Shown: positions 1 to 9,282, numbered from the stretch's first letter. The stretch is DNA of 64,000 nt from JACKAQ01 sp020634975 [NCBI: Calditrichia bacterium] (GCA_020634975.1 JACKAQ010000002.1:434001-498000), one strand, 5' to 3'. Notes: generated by a model not told the origin, from the sequence alone. Numbers and translations are program-made.

Positions 1-1645
1 ATGCAGCGGACCCACCCAAACCCATCGCCCGCGGAATGTGCGGGAAAATTTCAATGCGCATGCTTCGGTCATTCAGATCGAGCGCCTTTAAAATCACATC
101 CAGCGATTGGTAAATGGAATGCTCGCGTTTACGGTCTTTCGTAAGCCGTTCCTCCACACCCCATCGCGGAATAATCAGGTGCACGCCTTCCTTTGCGTCG
201 ATCACTTTGGATTGAATAGCAATTGGAATAGGTGCTGCAATAACGTGGCTTCCGTAAACCGCCGCATGCTCGCCGAACAAAATAACCTTGCCGTAACCGG
301 CGGGCAAATCCACCCGGATTTCTGTTTCTTTTTGCCGGGAAACCGGAACAGAGGTTCTGTCGCGCAATTCTTTCACAATTTCCTCGGCTTTCCACACTTT
401 TATTTCACCGGTTTCGATGAGCCGGTCAACAACTTCGTCAAACAAATCGGGCGGCGCATCTGCTGCCATTGCAACGGTGCGGGCGTGCAACGTCATGTGT
501 CCCTGCTGAATGCCTTCCGTTGAAAGGGCTTTGATCGCCGAAAAATTTTGTGCTAATCCGACCGCGCCCATCACTTCCATCAATTCGCGAGCACTTTCGA
601 CATTCAAAATGCGCAGCAACGGCGCAACCGAAGGATTCGATTGTACCGGACCGCCCACAATTCCCACTTTCAGCGGTAATTTGATACGTCCGACGAGATC
701 GCCGTCATCATTTTTGGACCATTTGGTAAGCGACGAGTAATGGTTGCCGCGCGCCGCATAGGCATGAACGGACGATTCGATGGCTCGCCAATCGTTGCCG
801 GTGGCAATCGCAACCGGATCGATGCCGTTCAGAATACCTTTGTTGTGCGTGGTTGCGCGATACGGATCAACGAGCGCAAATTCATTCGCCAAAATAATCC
901 CGTCGCGAACCTGTTCGCCGTTGAATCCTTTTTTGGTTTCGAGAAATTTTGTGGGAATCACACACTCCGCAGTGACCAGCGAACGGTCGGCGAGATTGGA
1001 CAGGATGCGCAAAAACACTTTCCCGCCGGTGATTTTTTCGACCAATCCGGCAATGCCTTCGCACATTGTGTTGACGAGGTTGGCGCCCATCGCATCGCGC
1101 GTATCAACCAGCAGGTGAACCACCAGCATGTCCCCGCGATACGATGAATTTGGGTGGATAAACACTTCCACATCTTTTGCACCGCCGCCACGGGCAACCA
1201 TGTTCGGGTGAAAGCTGTTGGCGAGGTTTAATATTTCATCTTTGTTCTGCAATATCGCTTTTTGGGCGTGGGATGGGTGTTCAATATCCATCACCTGCAC
1301 CTGCCCGATGAGAATGGGCTCGGTACTTTTTGCCGAAAATCCGCCACTCTGCCGGACAATTTTTGCAGCAGAACTGACCGCCGCAACGATGGATGGTTCC
1401 TCAACGACCATCGGCACGATGTAATCTTTCCCGTTGATCAAAAAATTGAGCCCCAACCCGATGGGCAAACTGAACACGCCGATGACATTCTCGATCATTT
1501 TATCAGCGGCTTCATGATCCAGCACATTTGCCCCGCTGGATAATAATTTGAAGGTGTCGGCTGTGATGATTTCGCGTTCTTTCAGAACTTCCAGCCGTTC
1601 CTGAACGGACAATTTGTAAAAACCCGGAATGCGGGAGCGATCCAT
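1..1645 (-). CDS. HMG-CoA reductase (class II) fused to mevalonate kinase, partial
   Basis: The frame runs without a stop from an ATG at 1645 to the left edge (548 codons). Residues 1-430 are a class II (mvaA-type) HMG-CoA reductase: EEPSIVAA around E83, DTRDAMGANLVN at 181-192, THNKG with K269, ATGNDWRAIE with D285, and QGHMTLHAR with catalytic-type H383. These match the Glu, Lys, Asp and His set of that family. A linker of about 15 residues follows. From about residue 445 a GHMP kinase begins: GKVILFGEHAAVYG (452-465) and HIPRAMGLGGSAA (536-548), the first two motifs of mevalonate kinase; its remainder lies beyond the window. One chain would therefore make and phosphorylate mevalonate. The preceding gene on this strand is phosphomevalonate kinase, 74 bases upstream, so an operon is likely. 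Domain identities are read from motifs. The fusion is direct from the sequence unless an assembly error joined two genes. Confidence 0.9.
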   Translation of the reverse strand, partial: MDRSRIPGFYKLSVQERLEVLKEREIITADTFKLLSSGANVLDHEAADKMIENVIGVFSLPIGLGLNFLINGKDYIVPMVVEEPSIVAAVSSAAKIVRQSGGFSAKSTEPILIGQVQVMDIEHPSHAQKAILQNKDEILNLANSFHPNMVARGGGAKDVEVFIHPNSSYRGDMLVVHLLVDTRDAMGANLVNTMCEGIAGLVEKITGGKVFLRILSNLADRSLVTAECVIPTKFLETKKGFNGEQVRDGIILANEFALVDPYRATTHNKGILNGIDPVAIATGNDWRAIESSVHAYAARGNHYSSLTKWSKNDDGDLVGRIKLPLKVGIVGGPVQSNPSVAPLLRILNVESARELMEVMGAVGLAQNFSAIKALSTEGIQQGHMTLHARTVAMAADAPPDLFDEVVDRLIETGEIKVWKAEEIVKELRDRTSVPVSRQKETEIRVDLPAGYGKVILFGEHAAVYGSHVIAAPIPIAIQSKVIDAKEGVHLIIPRWGVEERLTKDRKREHSIYQSLDVILKALDLNDRSMRIEIFPHIPRAMGLGGSAA

Positions 1646-1719
1646 AATGCTGCCTCAAGGTTTCGTTAAACCATACGAATAAACAATAAAAATGCTATCC
1701 TGCAACAAAAATAAAAATT

Positions 1720-1965
1720 TTAATCCGATGAAATATGGACACCGCGATGGGCAATGGCGGCATCAATTGGCGAATATCCGGCTTTCGCAAGTGCCTCGGC
1801 TGCGGCTTCGATAATGTCCGGGGAAGTAGCGAACGCGATACCCAAATCGCCGCCGCCGGCGCCGGATGGCTTGTAAACCGCACCGGCTGTTTTTGCGATT
1901 TCCCGGATTGCGGCATGTTCCGCAGTCACAATCGGTGCGATGCTGCGTTCGCCAAGTTCGGTCAT
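1720..1965 (-). CDS. phosphomevalonate kinase, C-terminal fragment (separate frame)
   Basis: This 81-residue frame carries the GHMP kinase C-terminal motif of phosphomevalonate kinase, AVYKPSGAGGGDLGIAFA. It begins MTELGERS, the sequence expected directly after the YFQ that ends the upstream frame. Its ATG overlaps the upstream TGA as ATGA. It can be read either as the displaced 3' end of one kinase gene broken by a one-base loss (or two-base gain), or as a translationally coupled second polypeptide. A GHMP C-terminal piece this short would not be an enzyme alone. The split should be checked against reads before it is given biological meaning. Confidence 0.75.
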   Translation of the reverse strand: MTELGERSIAPIVTAEHAAIREIAKTAGAVYKPSGAGGGDLGIAFATSPDIIEAAAEALAKAGYSPIDAAIAHRGVHISSD

Positions 1966-2783
1966 CGCTGAAAATACTCATCAACGCAGTCGAGGAATTT
2001 ATCGATTTCAGCATTGGCGATGGCGTGCGCGCCTTCAAATGAAATATCACTCATTGCCGTAAGAATGTTGGAAAAACCGGCTGCATCGCGTTGCCGGAAT
2101 GCGTTTACGCGGCTTACCAATTCGCGCGTGGAAGCCGGATTACCCGACCAAACCACCAGCATAAACAGGTTCTCCGGCAGATCGAGCGGCTCGATCATCG
2201 CGTTGAGCGGATCGCCCGGCGCAATTTGATATTGCAACACACCGCCAATTGCGGATGCCGCAATATCCACACCGCTGCCCATTTTGCCCTGCGCCCGGTA
2301 ATGCGCCCGAACCGCCTGCTGAAACAATCTGTATTTATCTTCAAACGGATGATCGGCGAATTCAAAAATGCCGTTTAATAGCGCGATGCTCAACGCAGCG
2401 CTGGAGCCAAGCCCCAGTTTTTGTCCGGTATTTTCGAAATAAAATTGATCGGTTTCCAACAAAAATGAGGACGGCGGCAACTCAATCGGCGATTCCTGCA
2501 ACGCGGATTCGATGGCAGCGGAGAAAAAAATGAGCAGGCGACGGGTTGCGTCGTCTGTTTCCGGGAAGGTCATTTTGCCGCCTTCCAGCAATTCAAACGG
2601 CTGTGGCGAAATGCCCAATCCCGGCGATTCGACCGAATATTTGCCCTTTTTATTTGCGGAAATGTGCACATTCGCGTTGCGATTAATTGCCGCAACAACC
2701 GCAGGTGCGCCCTCCAAAACGGCGTATTCGCCCAATAAAATCAGTTTTCCCGGTGCGCTGGATGTTATTTTACGGGTGTTCAT
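1962..2783 (-). CDS. phosphomevalonate kinase, N-terminal part (GHMP family)
   Basis: A GHMP kinase that would phosphorylate 5-phosphomevalonate to the diphosphate. Motif 1 is SSAPGKLILLGEYAVLEG near residues 8-25, the ATP-loop motif is KLGLGSSAALS at 122-132, and KMGSGVDIAASAIGG is at 168-181. The frame stops after about 273 residues at YFQR, before the last GHMP motif, which sits in the next frame (1720-1965). The start at 2783 is chosen because MNTRKITSSAPGK gives the usual family N-terminus and lies just past the stop of the upstream DUF58 gene. The longer frame from 2837 would overlap that gene. Order DUF58, this kinase, HMGR-mevalonate kinase, all on one strand. Confidence 0.85.
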   Translation of the reverse strand: MNTRKITSSAPGKLILLGEYAVLEGAPAVVAAINRNANVHISANKKGKYSVESPGLGISPQPFELLEGGKMTFPETDDATRRLLIFFSAAIESALQESPIELPPSSFLLETDQFYFENTGQKLGLGSSAALSIALLNGIFEFADHPFEDKYRLFQQAVRAHYRAQGKMGSGVDIAASAIGGVLQYQIAPGDPLNAMIEPLDLPENLFMLVVWSGNPASTRELVSRVNAFRQRDAAGFSNILTAMSDISFEGAHAIANAEIDKFLDCVDEYFQR

Positions 2784-2790
2784 TTCAATT

Positions 2791-4179
2791 TCAAATTTCG
2801 ATGACGGATTGGCGGTAACGATCGAGCAACGATTCAATTGCAGCGTCGTTTTGTTTGATAAATTTCACTGTTTTTGGCGCTGTTTTTTCGCGTTTGGCAA
2901 ATTCCAGCGGCTCAAACGCGTCGGTAAACAGGATGCGTTTCAAAATGGATGGCGGTTTGCTGAGATCGAGCGTTTTTGTGGCGTTGTAAAACGCCAGATT
3001 CACATCCAGCGGTCGCCCGTTTTGCAATTGCTCCAGCGATTGAATCGGGCAAAATGAGGAAAACAGCAGCACCGTCGAGCCTTTGTGCAATTCGTAATAG
3101 CGATCTTTCATAAATTGCTCAATCGACAATCCGGATTGCCATTTTGCCGCGCTCACCGAATACAGCATTTGCTGATACTCGTCCAGTTGATAATGCTGTT
3201 CGATAGATTGATCGACAAAAAAACGCACGCTGAAACCCTGCTCAATAATTGCGTCGATCACCTGCCGGATTTTTTCTTTGTAAATATCCAGCAACAAATC
3301 CTTCAGCGGCAGCGGTTGCCCGCCGGTTGGCGATGCATCGTAAAAACTCGCTAAAACGTTGATATGCGAAACATACGGGAATGTTCGATCGTGAATCCGC
3401 ACGGTGAGTTCCCGGCTGCGGGCGTAATTTTTCCAGATGATCCGGCGAATATCATCGCCCGGTGCATACTTTTTGTAATCGAGCAATTCGCCTTTGGCGG
3501 TGCGGTGCTGAATCACTTTTTTGACCGGATCTTCGGAACTTTTGGTGTTGATCAGCACGCCGTTGTTGAGTGTTTTTGGCGGCTCTGTGAACACGCCAAG
3601 ATGTTCGGATTCGCGATAGGGAAGGGCAAACAAATGGAAAAAATCTTCGAAATGAATGATCGCGCTGCGAAACCGGTAATCGCGAACATGCGGTAACAGC
3701 ATCTGTTTGCGACCCAAAATACCCATTCTTTTGCCGTTCTCGCGGAGCACCTCGTTGACCAAAATCTCGTCGCTGGCGACGTTATCTTCAAAAAAAACAG
3801 TCACTTTCAGAAATCCGAGAAACGGGCGACGGATGCCGTAAATACGCGCTTCGGTATCGACCAATCCCGGCGTCGGGCTGGTTTGCCGGAACCCAAGTTT
3901 GATAATATCCTGTTTTTCATCGTCGTCCGTTTCCAAAATACGTTTTTTGAAAATGAGCGATAAATAGGGGAGGATAGTGGTGATCAACCCGAAAGCCAAA
4001 ACCGATGTACAGGCAAACAGCGCCAAAATGCTCAACACAATTTGCACCCGCGCCTGATCACCCGGCAAGCTGGAAAATTCGTGATACCAATAATATGAAA
4101 ACCCGGCAATAACCAGCAGCAGAACTGCATTTCGCCGGAGAATAAAAAAATTTGAAATATATGCTAATGTTGTTTTCAA
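2791..4179 (-). CDS. DUF58 family membrane protein
   Basis: A 462-residue protein with two hydrophobic segments near residues 15-33 and 46-78, then a soluble region. The family-defining DUF58 stretch LLDYKKYAPGDDIRRIIWK is at about 232-250, followed by NYARSRELTVR. DUF58 proteins are often found beside MoxR ATPases and von Willebrand A proteins, but none is present here. The N-terminus is longer than in minimal DUF58 proteins and includes a domain with several beta-like stretches. It stops seven bases before the chosen start of phosphomevalonate kinase, so the two are probably co-transcribed. That link may be only positional. The biochemical role is unknown. Confidence 0.85.
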   Translation of the reverse strand: MKTTLAYISNFFILRRNAVLLLVIAGFSYYWYHEFSSLPGDQARVQIVLSILALFACTSVLAFGLITTILPYLSLIFKKRILETDDDEKQDIIKLGFRQTSPTPGLVDTEARIYGIRRPFLGFLKVTVFFEDNVASDEILVNEVLRENGKRMGILGRKQMLLPHVRDYRFRSAIIHFEDFFHLFALPYRESEHLGVFTEPPKTLNNGVLINTKSSEDPVKKVIQHRTAKGELLDYKKYAPGDDIRRIIWKNYARSRELTVRIHDRTFPYVSHINVLASFYDASPTGGQPLPLKDLLLDIYKEKIRQVIDAIIEQGFSVRFFVDQSIEQHYQLDEYQQMLYSVSAAKWQSGLSIEQFMKDRYYELHKGSTVLLFSSFCPIQSLEQLQNGRPLDVNLAFYNATKTLDLSKPPSILKRILFTDAFEPLEFAKREKTAPKTVKFIKQNDAAIESLLDRYRQSVIEI

Positions 4180-4382
4180 TCGTTTGTCGGTCTCATTTAA
4201 TAATTGATTTTTTTACGAAAGTAAACGTCGTTAATTTCATGCGGTTTCCATAATTATGCCCAAAATTTTACGAAAATCTATCATTAATATGTGATTATTG
4301 CAAGTTATTCGTAAATGTATCTCCATCGCCGATGCACGGTTTTTTGGTTTTATTTCAATCGCCAGACACAAAAAGCAACCGT

Positions 4383-7300
4383 ATGATCGAAACGATTAAT
4401 GTAGCTTTCAGAATACCAATCCCCAAATTTCTGCGATGGCATTTTTTTGTTGCACTGATTTTGGTGCAGCCGGTTTTATTCGCGTCGCCGGATAGCAGCG
4501 CGGTTCTACCACAAATCACTAAAAATATCAAAAAAATCCCCGAATCGGTGTTAAAAGGCATAGTTGCGGCAGGCTACCGCAGGGAAAATTTGCTGGAGCA
4601 ATTGCCGCTTACCGCGTTGGAATTACCCCAAATTTATCTGCCGGAAAATGTCGCGCATCCCCGTTTGATCAGCGAAACCCAATTGTTTCGGGCACAGCAA
4701 AATCTGATACGTTCACCGTTTTCTAACTGGTTTTGGTTGTTGAAAATGCAGACTGAACCGTATTTGCAGGATTTTTTCCGACCGGAGCCGTTTTTGCTCC
4801 GGCAGGCGGAAGACATGAAATCGTTGGCATTTTTATACCGGATTACTGGTGAAAAACGTTATCTCTCCGCGTTGGAAAGGCTGTTGGCTGCGCTGCCGGA
4901 ACCACCGGAAATCGTCAATTTTGAAGGGGGCAAAAATTCCGTCGGATGGGGCGATTATCTGGAAAGCGCGCAGTCTGCGATTCCGGTTGCGGTTGCGCTC
5001 GATCTGGTTTGTAATGATTTATCTGATGAAATACGTAATGATGCATTTGAAAAACTTGCGCAAATCAGCCGTCAATTGATGGATGCCGTGTTGCTCGCCG
5101 GTAACAACAATCACACAACAGTGATGGCAATTGCCCTTCTCACTATCGCGATTGTGGTGGATCACCCGGAAAATTTTATTCGAAACGATCGCCAGTCGAT
5201 GTGGCAAACCGGACTCAAATTTTTGTCGCGATCGCTGGGAATTATTGCGCCGGATGGCGGTTATGCCGAAGGCGTTTATTACGGCAATTTTATTTGCAGC
5301 CATCTCGCCGCGTTTTCTGTGTATTTCGAAAATGTCACCGGAATCGATCTGTTCCGGCACCCGTATTTGGAGCGATTGGTCAATTGGTTGTTGGCAAACA
5401 ACAAAGGCAGCGGTCAATATTCGGCGTTCGACGATGCCTATCAAACGCGATTTTTTTATTTACCGCTGATCATCCCGCAAAGCCGGTTGGCGGGACAGTG
5501 GCGTGCGCACTTTTTGGCGGAGCCACCGCTGGTTTCCGCCGAAAGAAACGTTGTTGAAGCGTTAGCGATTTATGACGGAAGTGACCAAATTTTGCCGGAA
5601 TATGGTTCGCCGAGTCGTTTTTTTGTTGAATCCGGTGAGGTGATCTTCCGGGATCGCGCGGTTCAGCCCCAATTTTTTGCGGCGTTTTTATCCGAGCACG
5701 AACAGTGGTTTGCCAGCCGGCATGAGCACATTGATCCGATGAGCGTTGAAATCAGCGCATTCGGCGAAGATTTCATCGTTGATGCGGGTTACGGCAACGC
5801 CACATCCGATCCCAATCGACCGTGGTTTTTGTCCGGCAGATCCAGTAACGGCATTTTGGTGGACGGAATGGGAACGTATGAAAACCCGATTTTTGGCGAT
5901 CCGATTGCCAGTAAAATCGAACACGCTTTCCAGACAGAAACGGTTGCGGGAGCGAAGTTTTCGCACAGCATCGGCGATGTTCAGTTGATGCGCAGCGCCT
6001 TTTTTCCCGGCAACGATATGTTGCTGGTGATCGATGAATTTGATGCGCAGCAGCCGCACGATATCCGGCTTAATTTCAATCATCCCGGAAAGCTGCGGCA
6101 GCTTCACCCGAATCTGCTGGAAATTGTCCAGCCAACGGCACGAATGAAACTGTTGACGCTGACATCCGAAATCGAATCGCCGCAAATCGTACAGGATTTT
6201 GGGTTGTTCACCCCAAAAAGCAAAGGCGTTCCGGTTAATAATTTGCAAATCGGACAACGCGATGTCCGCAACGGACTTTTTTTAACGGTGATGCTGCCGG
6301 AATCCGGGCAAGCGAGCGAGGTTCAACTATCGCCGCTGGCGATAAAAAACGGCGTTCGCGGATACCGCATCGCCACTGCAGCAGATGAAATCAGCACCGA
6401 AGTTGCTGTTGGCAATGGGGAATTAATGGCAGCCCCAAATTGGCAAACCGATGCCCGCGCCGTTTGGGTGCAAATGACGGCGGACGGGCAGATTTCCGGG
6501 GTGATGATCAACACCGGCACTTTTTTTTCGTCGGATGAATTTGAACTGAGATTTGAAGTTCCGGTTACGCTGATGTTAAGCCGCACCGCTTTTGGCTGGC
6601 AGGGCTTTTTGGATGCGCCGCCGGTAAATTTTGAAATGGAAATCAGCGGTATTTTTCAGGGTGCATTCCAATTACAGCGCCGGGAAGTTGTGCCGTTTTA
6701 CAGCGATCGCGGCACCACAAAACTGTTGTTGAACGGCAGCGGTCCTCTCGAAATCGGGGCGAATTTTCACCCCGTTGAATTGCCGGAACCGTTCCGTCGA
6801 TCGCCGGATTTGTTGGGCTGGCTGGCGCGACAGCCCAATTCCCGCGAGGTGTATCGCTACTGGCCGGATTATTATCAAATCACCCACCAAAATCAATTGA
6901 TGCAAGAGTTTCGCAGCGGTGTTGCAACGGCAATCCATCGGTTCAGCGATGAGCAATTTGGCGATCCGTATGCTATTGATTATACTGCATTTGCGATCTA
7001 CGGAATTATGCAGCAAAGTTACAATCGCAATTCGCCATCTGCGTTTTATGTGAAAATTCCGCACCGTTATCAATTCGCCGACGATGCGGGAAATTACCGC
7101 TGGAAAATTGTCGAAAACGGCAGATTTTCCCTCGACGATCTGGAAATTCATCACTTTCACGCAGATGTTGCGGATGCCGCCGGCAACCGCTTCACTTATC
7201 GGCGAGCCGCAGAATTTGCCGGACATTCCAGCAATTACCTAAACCTGGAATTGTCCGATCGGTATGAATTTGGATACATGAATGCCGGGCTGGTAGGGCA

Positions 7301-8279
7301 GGAAAATCAGCAGTTTTTTGGCAAAATTGGATTCGAGCGATCGTTTGTCCGGTTTGGTCAGCGAACCTCGCAAAAAGATCGCTACCAATATGTTGATGGC
7401 AAATACCAAAATTGGCTGGCAACATTTTCGCATCAAAACGACGCCGGCAGCAAACGCCAAACGTTGGATTTGAACGGTTTCGGACAGCGATATGCCGTCG
7501 CGATGGCGGGCGATTGGCAGGAAAAAGAGCAGCATTACGTGGGAAATTTTCTGTTTTACCCGCATTCGAAAATCAAAATGGGACAGTTTTTCCAGATCGA
7601 AAAACAATCGGTTTGGCATATCCGGCAGTGGTTGGGTGATGTGCATTTTCGGCAAAAAACGGCTTCCGTTCGGTTCGCGTTAGCCAATCGAAATCAGCGA
7701 TTTTCTGAATCGTTGACAACCCGTTTTCAGCATAAAAACAACCAAATTTGGTTCAATTTTCGCAGCGAATCGTTGAAAATCAACAAAAATGGTGTCGCTG
7801 CGATTCGCTGGTCGCATCAATCACCGGCAAATTGGCAAAAGGAAACCCAATTACGATACGGCTTTTTGCCGTTGGAAAATAAATTTGGCACGGAAATTCA
7901 ACAATCTTGGCAGGTAAATCTGGATCAGCATTTGTCGGTTTATCCGGTTTTTGCCAGCGCATTTGAACACGATCAGCCGCTGAATGCGATCGGCAGCGGG
8001 TTCGGTTTTCGCGGACAGCATCGTTTTTTCAGCCAGGTAATGATTAATTTATCAAACGAAAAAACGGCGTTTAGCTATAATTTGTCAATCGATGTGGCAA
8101 GTCGCAACGGCAATCCGCTGTTCAATTTGTGGCTGCAAATCTGGCAAATGGGTAGCCAGCTAATTCGCAACGAAATTCGGTTGGTGCCGTTGTGGAGCGG
8201 TGTTCAGCCGGGCGTGTATTTTAGCTATCAACGTGGCATCGGCAGCCGGTTGGAAGCTGCGGTTCAATTATATTTCTGA
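4383..8279 (+). CDS. heparinase II/III-like protein with barrel-like C-terminus
   Basis: About 1,298 residues. The start at 4383 places a signal peptide (LRWHFFVALILVQPVLFA) at the front; an in-frame ATG at 4332 is the alternative. Residues about 60-380 form an alpha-helical toroid-like region with GNNNHTTVMA (H244) and PDGGYAEGVYYGNF. A beta region follows, opening with SRHEHIDPMSVEISAFG (H447, H449) and FIVDAGYG, the layout of heparinase II/III-type polysaccharide lyases. That fold normally ends near 650-750 residues. Here about 500 further residues are rich in aromatic, alternating short strands and end RLEAAVQLYF, with a terminal Phe and hydrophobics at every second position, as in outer-membrane barrel proteins. 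It may be a surface-anchored lyase. Substrate is unknown. The 3' end overlaps the convergent transporter gene by 16 bases. Confidence 0.8.
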   Translation: MIETINVAFRIPIPKFLRWHFFVALILVQPVLFASPDSSAVLPQITKNIKKIPESVLKGIVAAGYRRENLLEQLPLTALELPQIYLPENVAHPRLISETQLFRAQQNLIRSPFSNWFWLLKMQTEPYLQDFFRPEPFLLRQAEDMKSLAFLYRITGEKRYLSALERLLAALPEPPEIVNFEGGKNSVGWGDYLESAQSAIPVAVALDLVCNDLSDEIRNDAFEKLAQISRQLMDAVLLAGNNNHTTVMAIALLTIAIVVDHPENFIRNDRQSMWQTGLKFLSRSLGIIAPDGGYAEGVYYGNFICSHLAAFSVYFENVTGIDLFRHPYLERLVNWLLANNKGSGQYSAFDDAYQTRFFYLPLIIPQSRLAGQWRAHFLAEPPLVSAERNVVEALAIYDGSDQILPEYGSPSRFFVESGEVIFRDRAVQPQFFAAFLSEHEQWFASRHEHIDPMSVEISAFGEDFIVDAGYGNATSDPNRPWFLSGRSSNGILVDGMGTYENPIFGDPIASKIEHAFQTETVAGAKFSHSIGDVQLMRSAFFPGNDMLLVIDEFDAQQPHDIRLNFNHPGKLRQLHPNLLEIVQPTARMKLLTLTSEIESPQIVQDFGLFTPKSKGVPVNNLQIGQRDVRNGLFLTVMLPESGQASEVQLSPLAIKNGVRGYRIATAADEISTEVAVGNGELMAAPNWQTDARAVWVQMTADGQISGVMINTGTFFSSDEFELRFEVPVTLMLSRTAFGWQGFLDAPPVNFEMEISGIFQGAFQLQRREVVPFYSDRGTTKLLLNGSGPLEIGANFHPVELPEPFRRSPDLLGWLARQPNSREVYRYWPDYYQITHQNQLMQEFRSGVATAIHRFSDEQFGDPYAIDYTAFAIYGIMQQSYNRNSPSAFYVKIPHRYQFADDAGNYRWKIVENGRFSLDDLEIHHFHADVADAAGNRFTYRRAAEFAGHSSNYLNLELSDRYEFGYMNAGLVGQENQQFFGKIGFERSFVRFGQRTSQKDRYQYVDGKYQNWLATFSHQNDAGSKRQTLDLNGFGQRYAVAMAGDWQEKEQHYVGNFLFYPHSKIKMGQFFQIEKQSVWHIRQWLGDVHFRQKTASVRFALANRNQRFSESLTTRFQHKNNQIWFNFRSESLKINKNGVAAIRWSHQSPANWQKETQLRYGFLPLENKFGTEIQQSWQVNLDQHLSVYPVFASAFEHDQPLNAIGSGFGFRGQHRFFSQVMINLSNEKTAFSYNLSIDVASRNGNPLFNLWLQIWQMGSQLIRNEIRLVPLWSGVQPGVYFSYQRGIGSRLEAAVQLYF

Positions 8280-9178
8280 ACCGTTTTTCGCGACAAATAT
8301 TTTTGGTATTCCTTCATTTGTGAAACAAAAATGCCAACAAAAGTAACCAACATTCCGGTGATAATTTGCGGCGTAATGCTTTCGTTGAGCATCACCCAAC
8401 CGATTAAAATTGCCACAACCGGCGTGATGTAAATAATTGAAGATACTGAAATTGCGCTCATTTCTTTCAATAAATAGTAGTAGAGCACAAACGCCAGCGC
8501 TGAAGCAACAATTCCCATATAAATTACCGCGATTATCGATTGCGGATGATATTTGATCAATGGCAATTCGCCGCCCAATAAACCGATCAGTCCGAGCATA
8601 ACCACACCCCAAATCATTTGGTGGAGCGTGAGTGTCACTGTTTCCATATGGCTGAGATATTTTTTTACCATCACCAGCGAAACAGCTGCGGAAAGTGCGC
8701 TGATAATTACCGCGATTGACGCCCACACAACCATGCCTTCAAAGCGCGTTTGCAGCAACTGGTCGTAAAAAACGATAGCGATGCCCAAAAATCCGATAAC
8801 CAATCCCAAAAATTTTTGCCATTGAAACGCTTCGCTGCGGAAAACGAAATTGGAAACGACGCCTGTAAACAGCGGAAATGTGGCAAAAAAAATCGCCGTC
8901 GCGCCGGCGTTGATATATTGTTCACCCCAATAAATCAACCCGTAATCCAATAAATACAATAGGATAGATGAAATAAATATCATCGAAAAATCTTTTGATG
9001 ATATTTTCAGCGAGCGTCGTTTGTACGCCGCGTATCCGAGCAGGCATGCGAGCGCCACCAAAAAACGGGCGGAAGCGCCCAAAAACGGCGGGATGCCGAT
9101 CAGGCTGTATTTTATGGCAATCCAGGTTGTCCCCCACACAAAACTCAGGAATGCTAAAATGGCATATTTTTGCAACAT
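8264..9178 (-). CDS. EamA/DMT superfamily transporter
   Basis: A 304-residue, almost wholly hydrophobic protein with about ten membrane segments in two five-helix halves. It opens with AFLSFVWGTTWIAIKYSL, typical of the drug/metabolite transporter EamA fold; the second repeat begins near residue 150 and ends GMLVTFVGIFVSQM. Substrates of such exporters (amino acids, purines, other metabolites) cannot be predicted from sequence. Its 3' end overlaps the heparinase-like gene tail to tail. Its 5' end is divergent from the Rrf2 regulator of the SUF operon. Confidence 0.88.
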   Translation of the reverse strand: MLQKYAILAFLSFVWGTTWIAIKYSLIGIPPFLGASARFLVALACLLGYAAYKRRSLKISSKDFSMIFISSILLYLLDYGLIYWGEQYINAGATAIFFATFPLFTGVVSNFVFRSEAFQWQKFLGLVIGFLGIAIVFYDQLLQTRFEGMVVWASIAVIISALSAAVSLVMVKKYLSHMETVTLTLHQMIWGVVMLGLIGLLGGELPLIKYHPQSIIAVIYMGIVASALAFVLYYYLLKEMSAISVSSIIYITPVVAILIGWVMLNESITPQIITGMLVTFVGIFVSQMKEYQKYLSRKTVQKYN

Positions 9179-9221
9179 TCGTTATTCGTCCTTTATTTTT
9201 CAGCCCAAATTTAATTTAATG

Positions 9222-9250
9222 TTGACAGTTTGTACTCATGAAATTATATT
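9222..9250 (+). promoter_or_regulatory. sigma70-type promoter of the SUF operon
   Basis: TTGACA at 9222-9227 and TATATT at 9245-9250 are separated by exactly 17 bases, close to the consensus housekeeping promoter. The expected start is near 9257, directly against the palindrome at 9258-9282. Confidence 0.75.
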
Positions 9251-9257
9251 TGCCATG

Positions 9258-9282
9258 AAATACGACTAAAAATGTCGTATTT
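9258..9282. promoter_or_regulatory. palindromic operator, likely Rrf2 autoregulation
   Basis: A perfect inverted repeat of AAATACGAC and GTCGTATTT with a 7-base spacer (TAAAAAT). It lies at the predicted transcription start of the Rrf2-led SUF operon. Size and position suit a dimeric Rrf2 repressor. Binding by the adjacent regulator is inference. Confidence 0.6.

Noticed and set aside
1955-1985. Programmed -1 frameshift in phosphomevalonate kinase
   Set aside because: No X-XXY-YYZ slippery site or stimulating structure is seen; an indel or reinitiation is simpler.
4332-4382. Earlier ATG of the heparinase-like gene
   Set aside because: The start at 4383 places the signal peptide at the usual distance; the earlier one is possible but adds residues not typical of a signal.
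5019-6257. Minus-strand open frames inside the heparinase-like gene
   Set aside because: They are shadows of the plus-strand frame, with no recognised domain or ribosome site.
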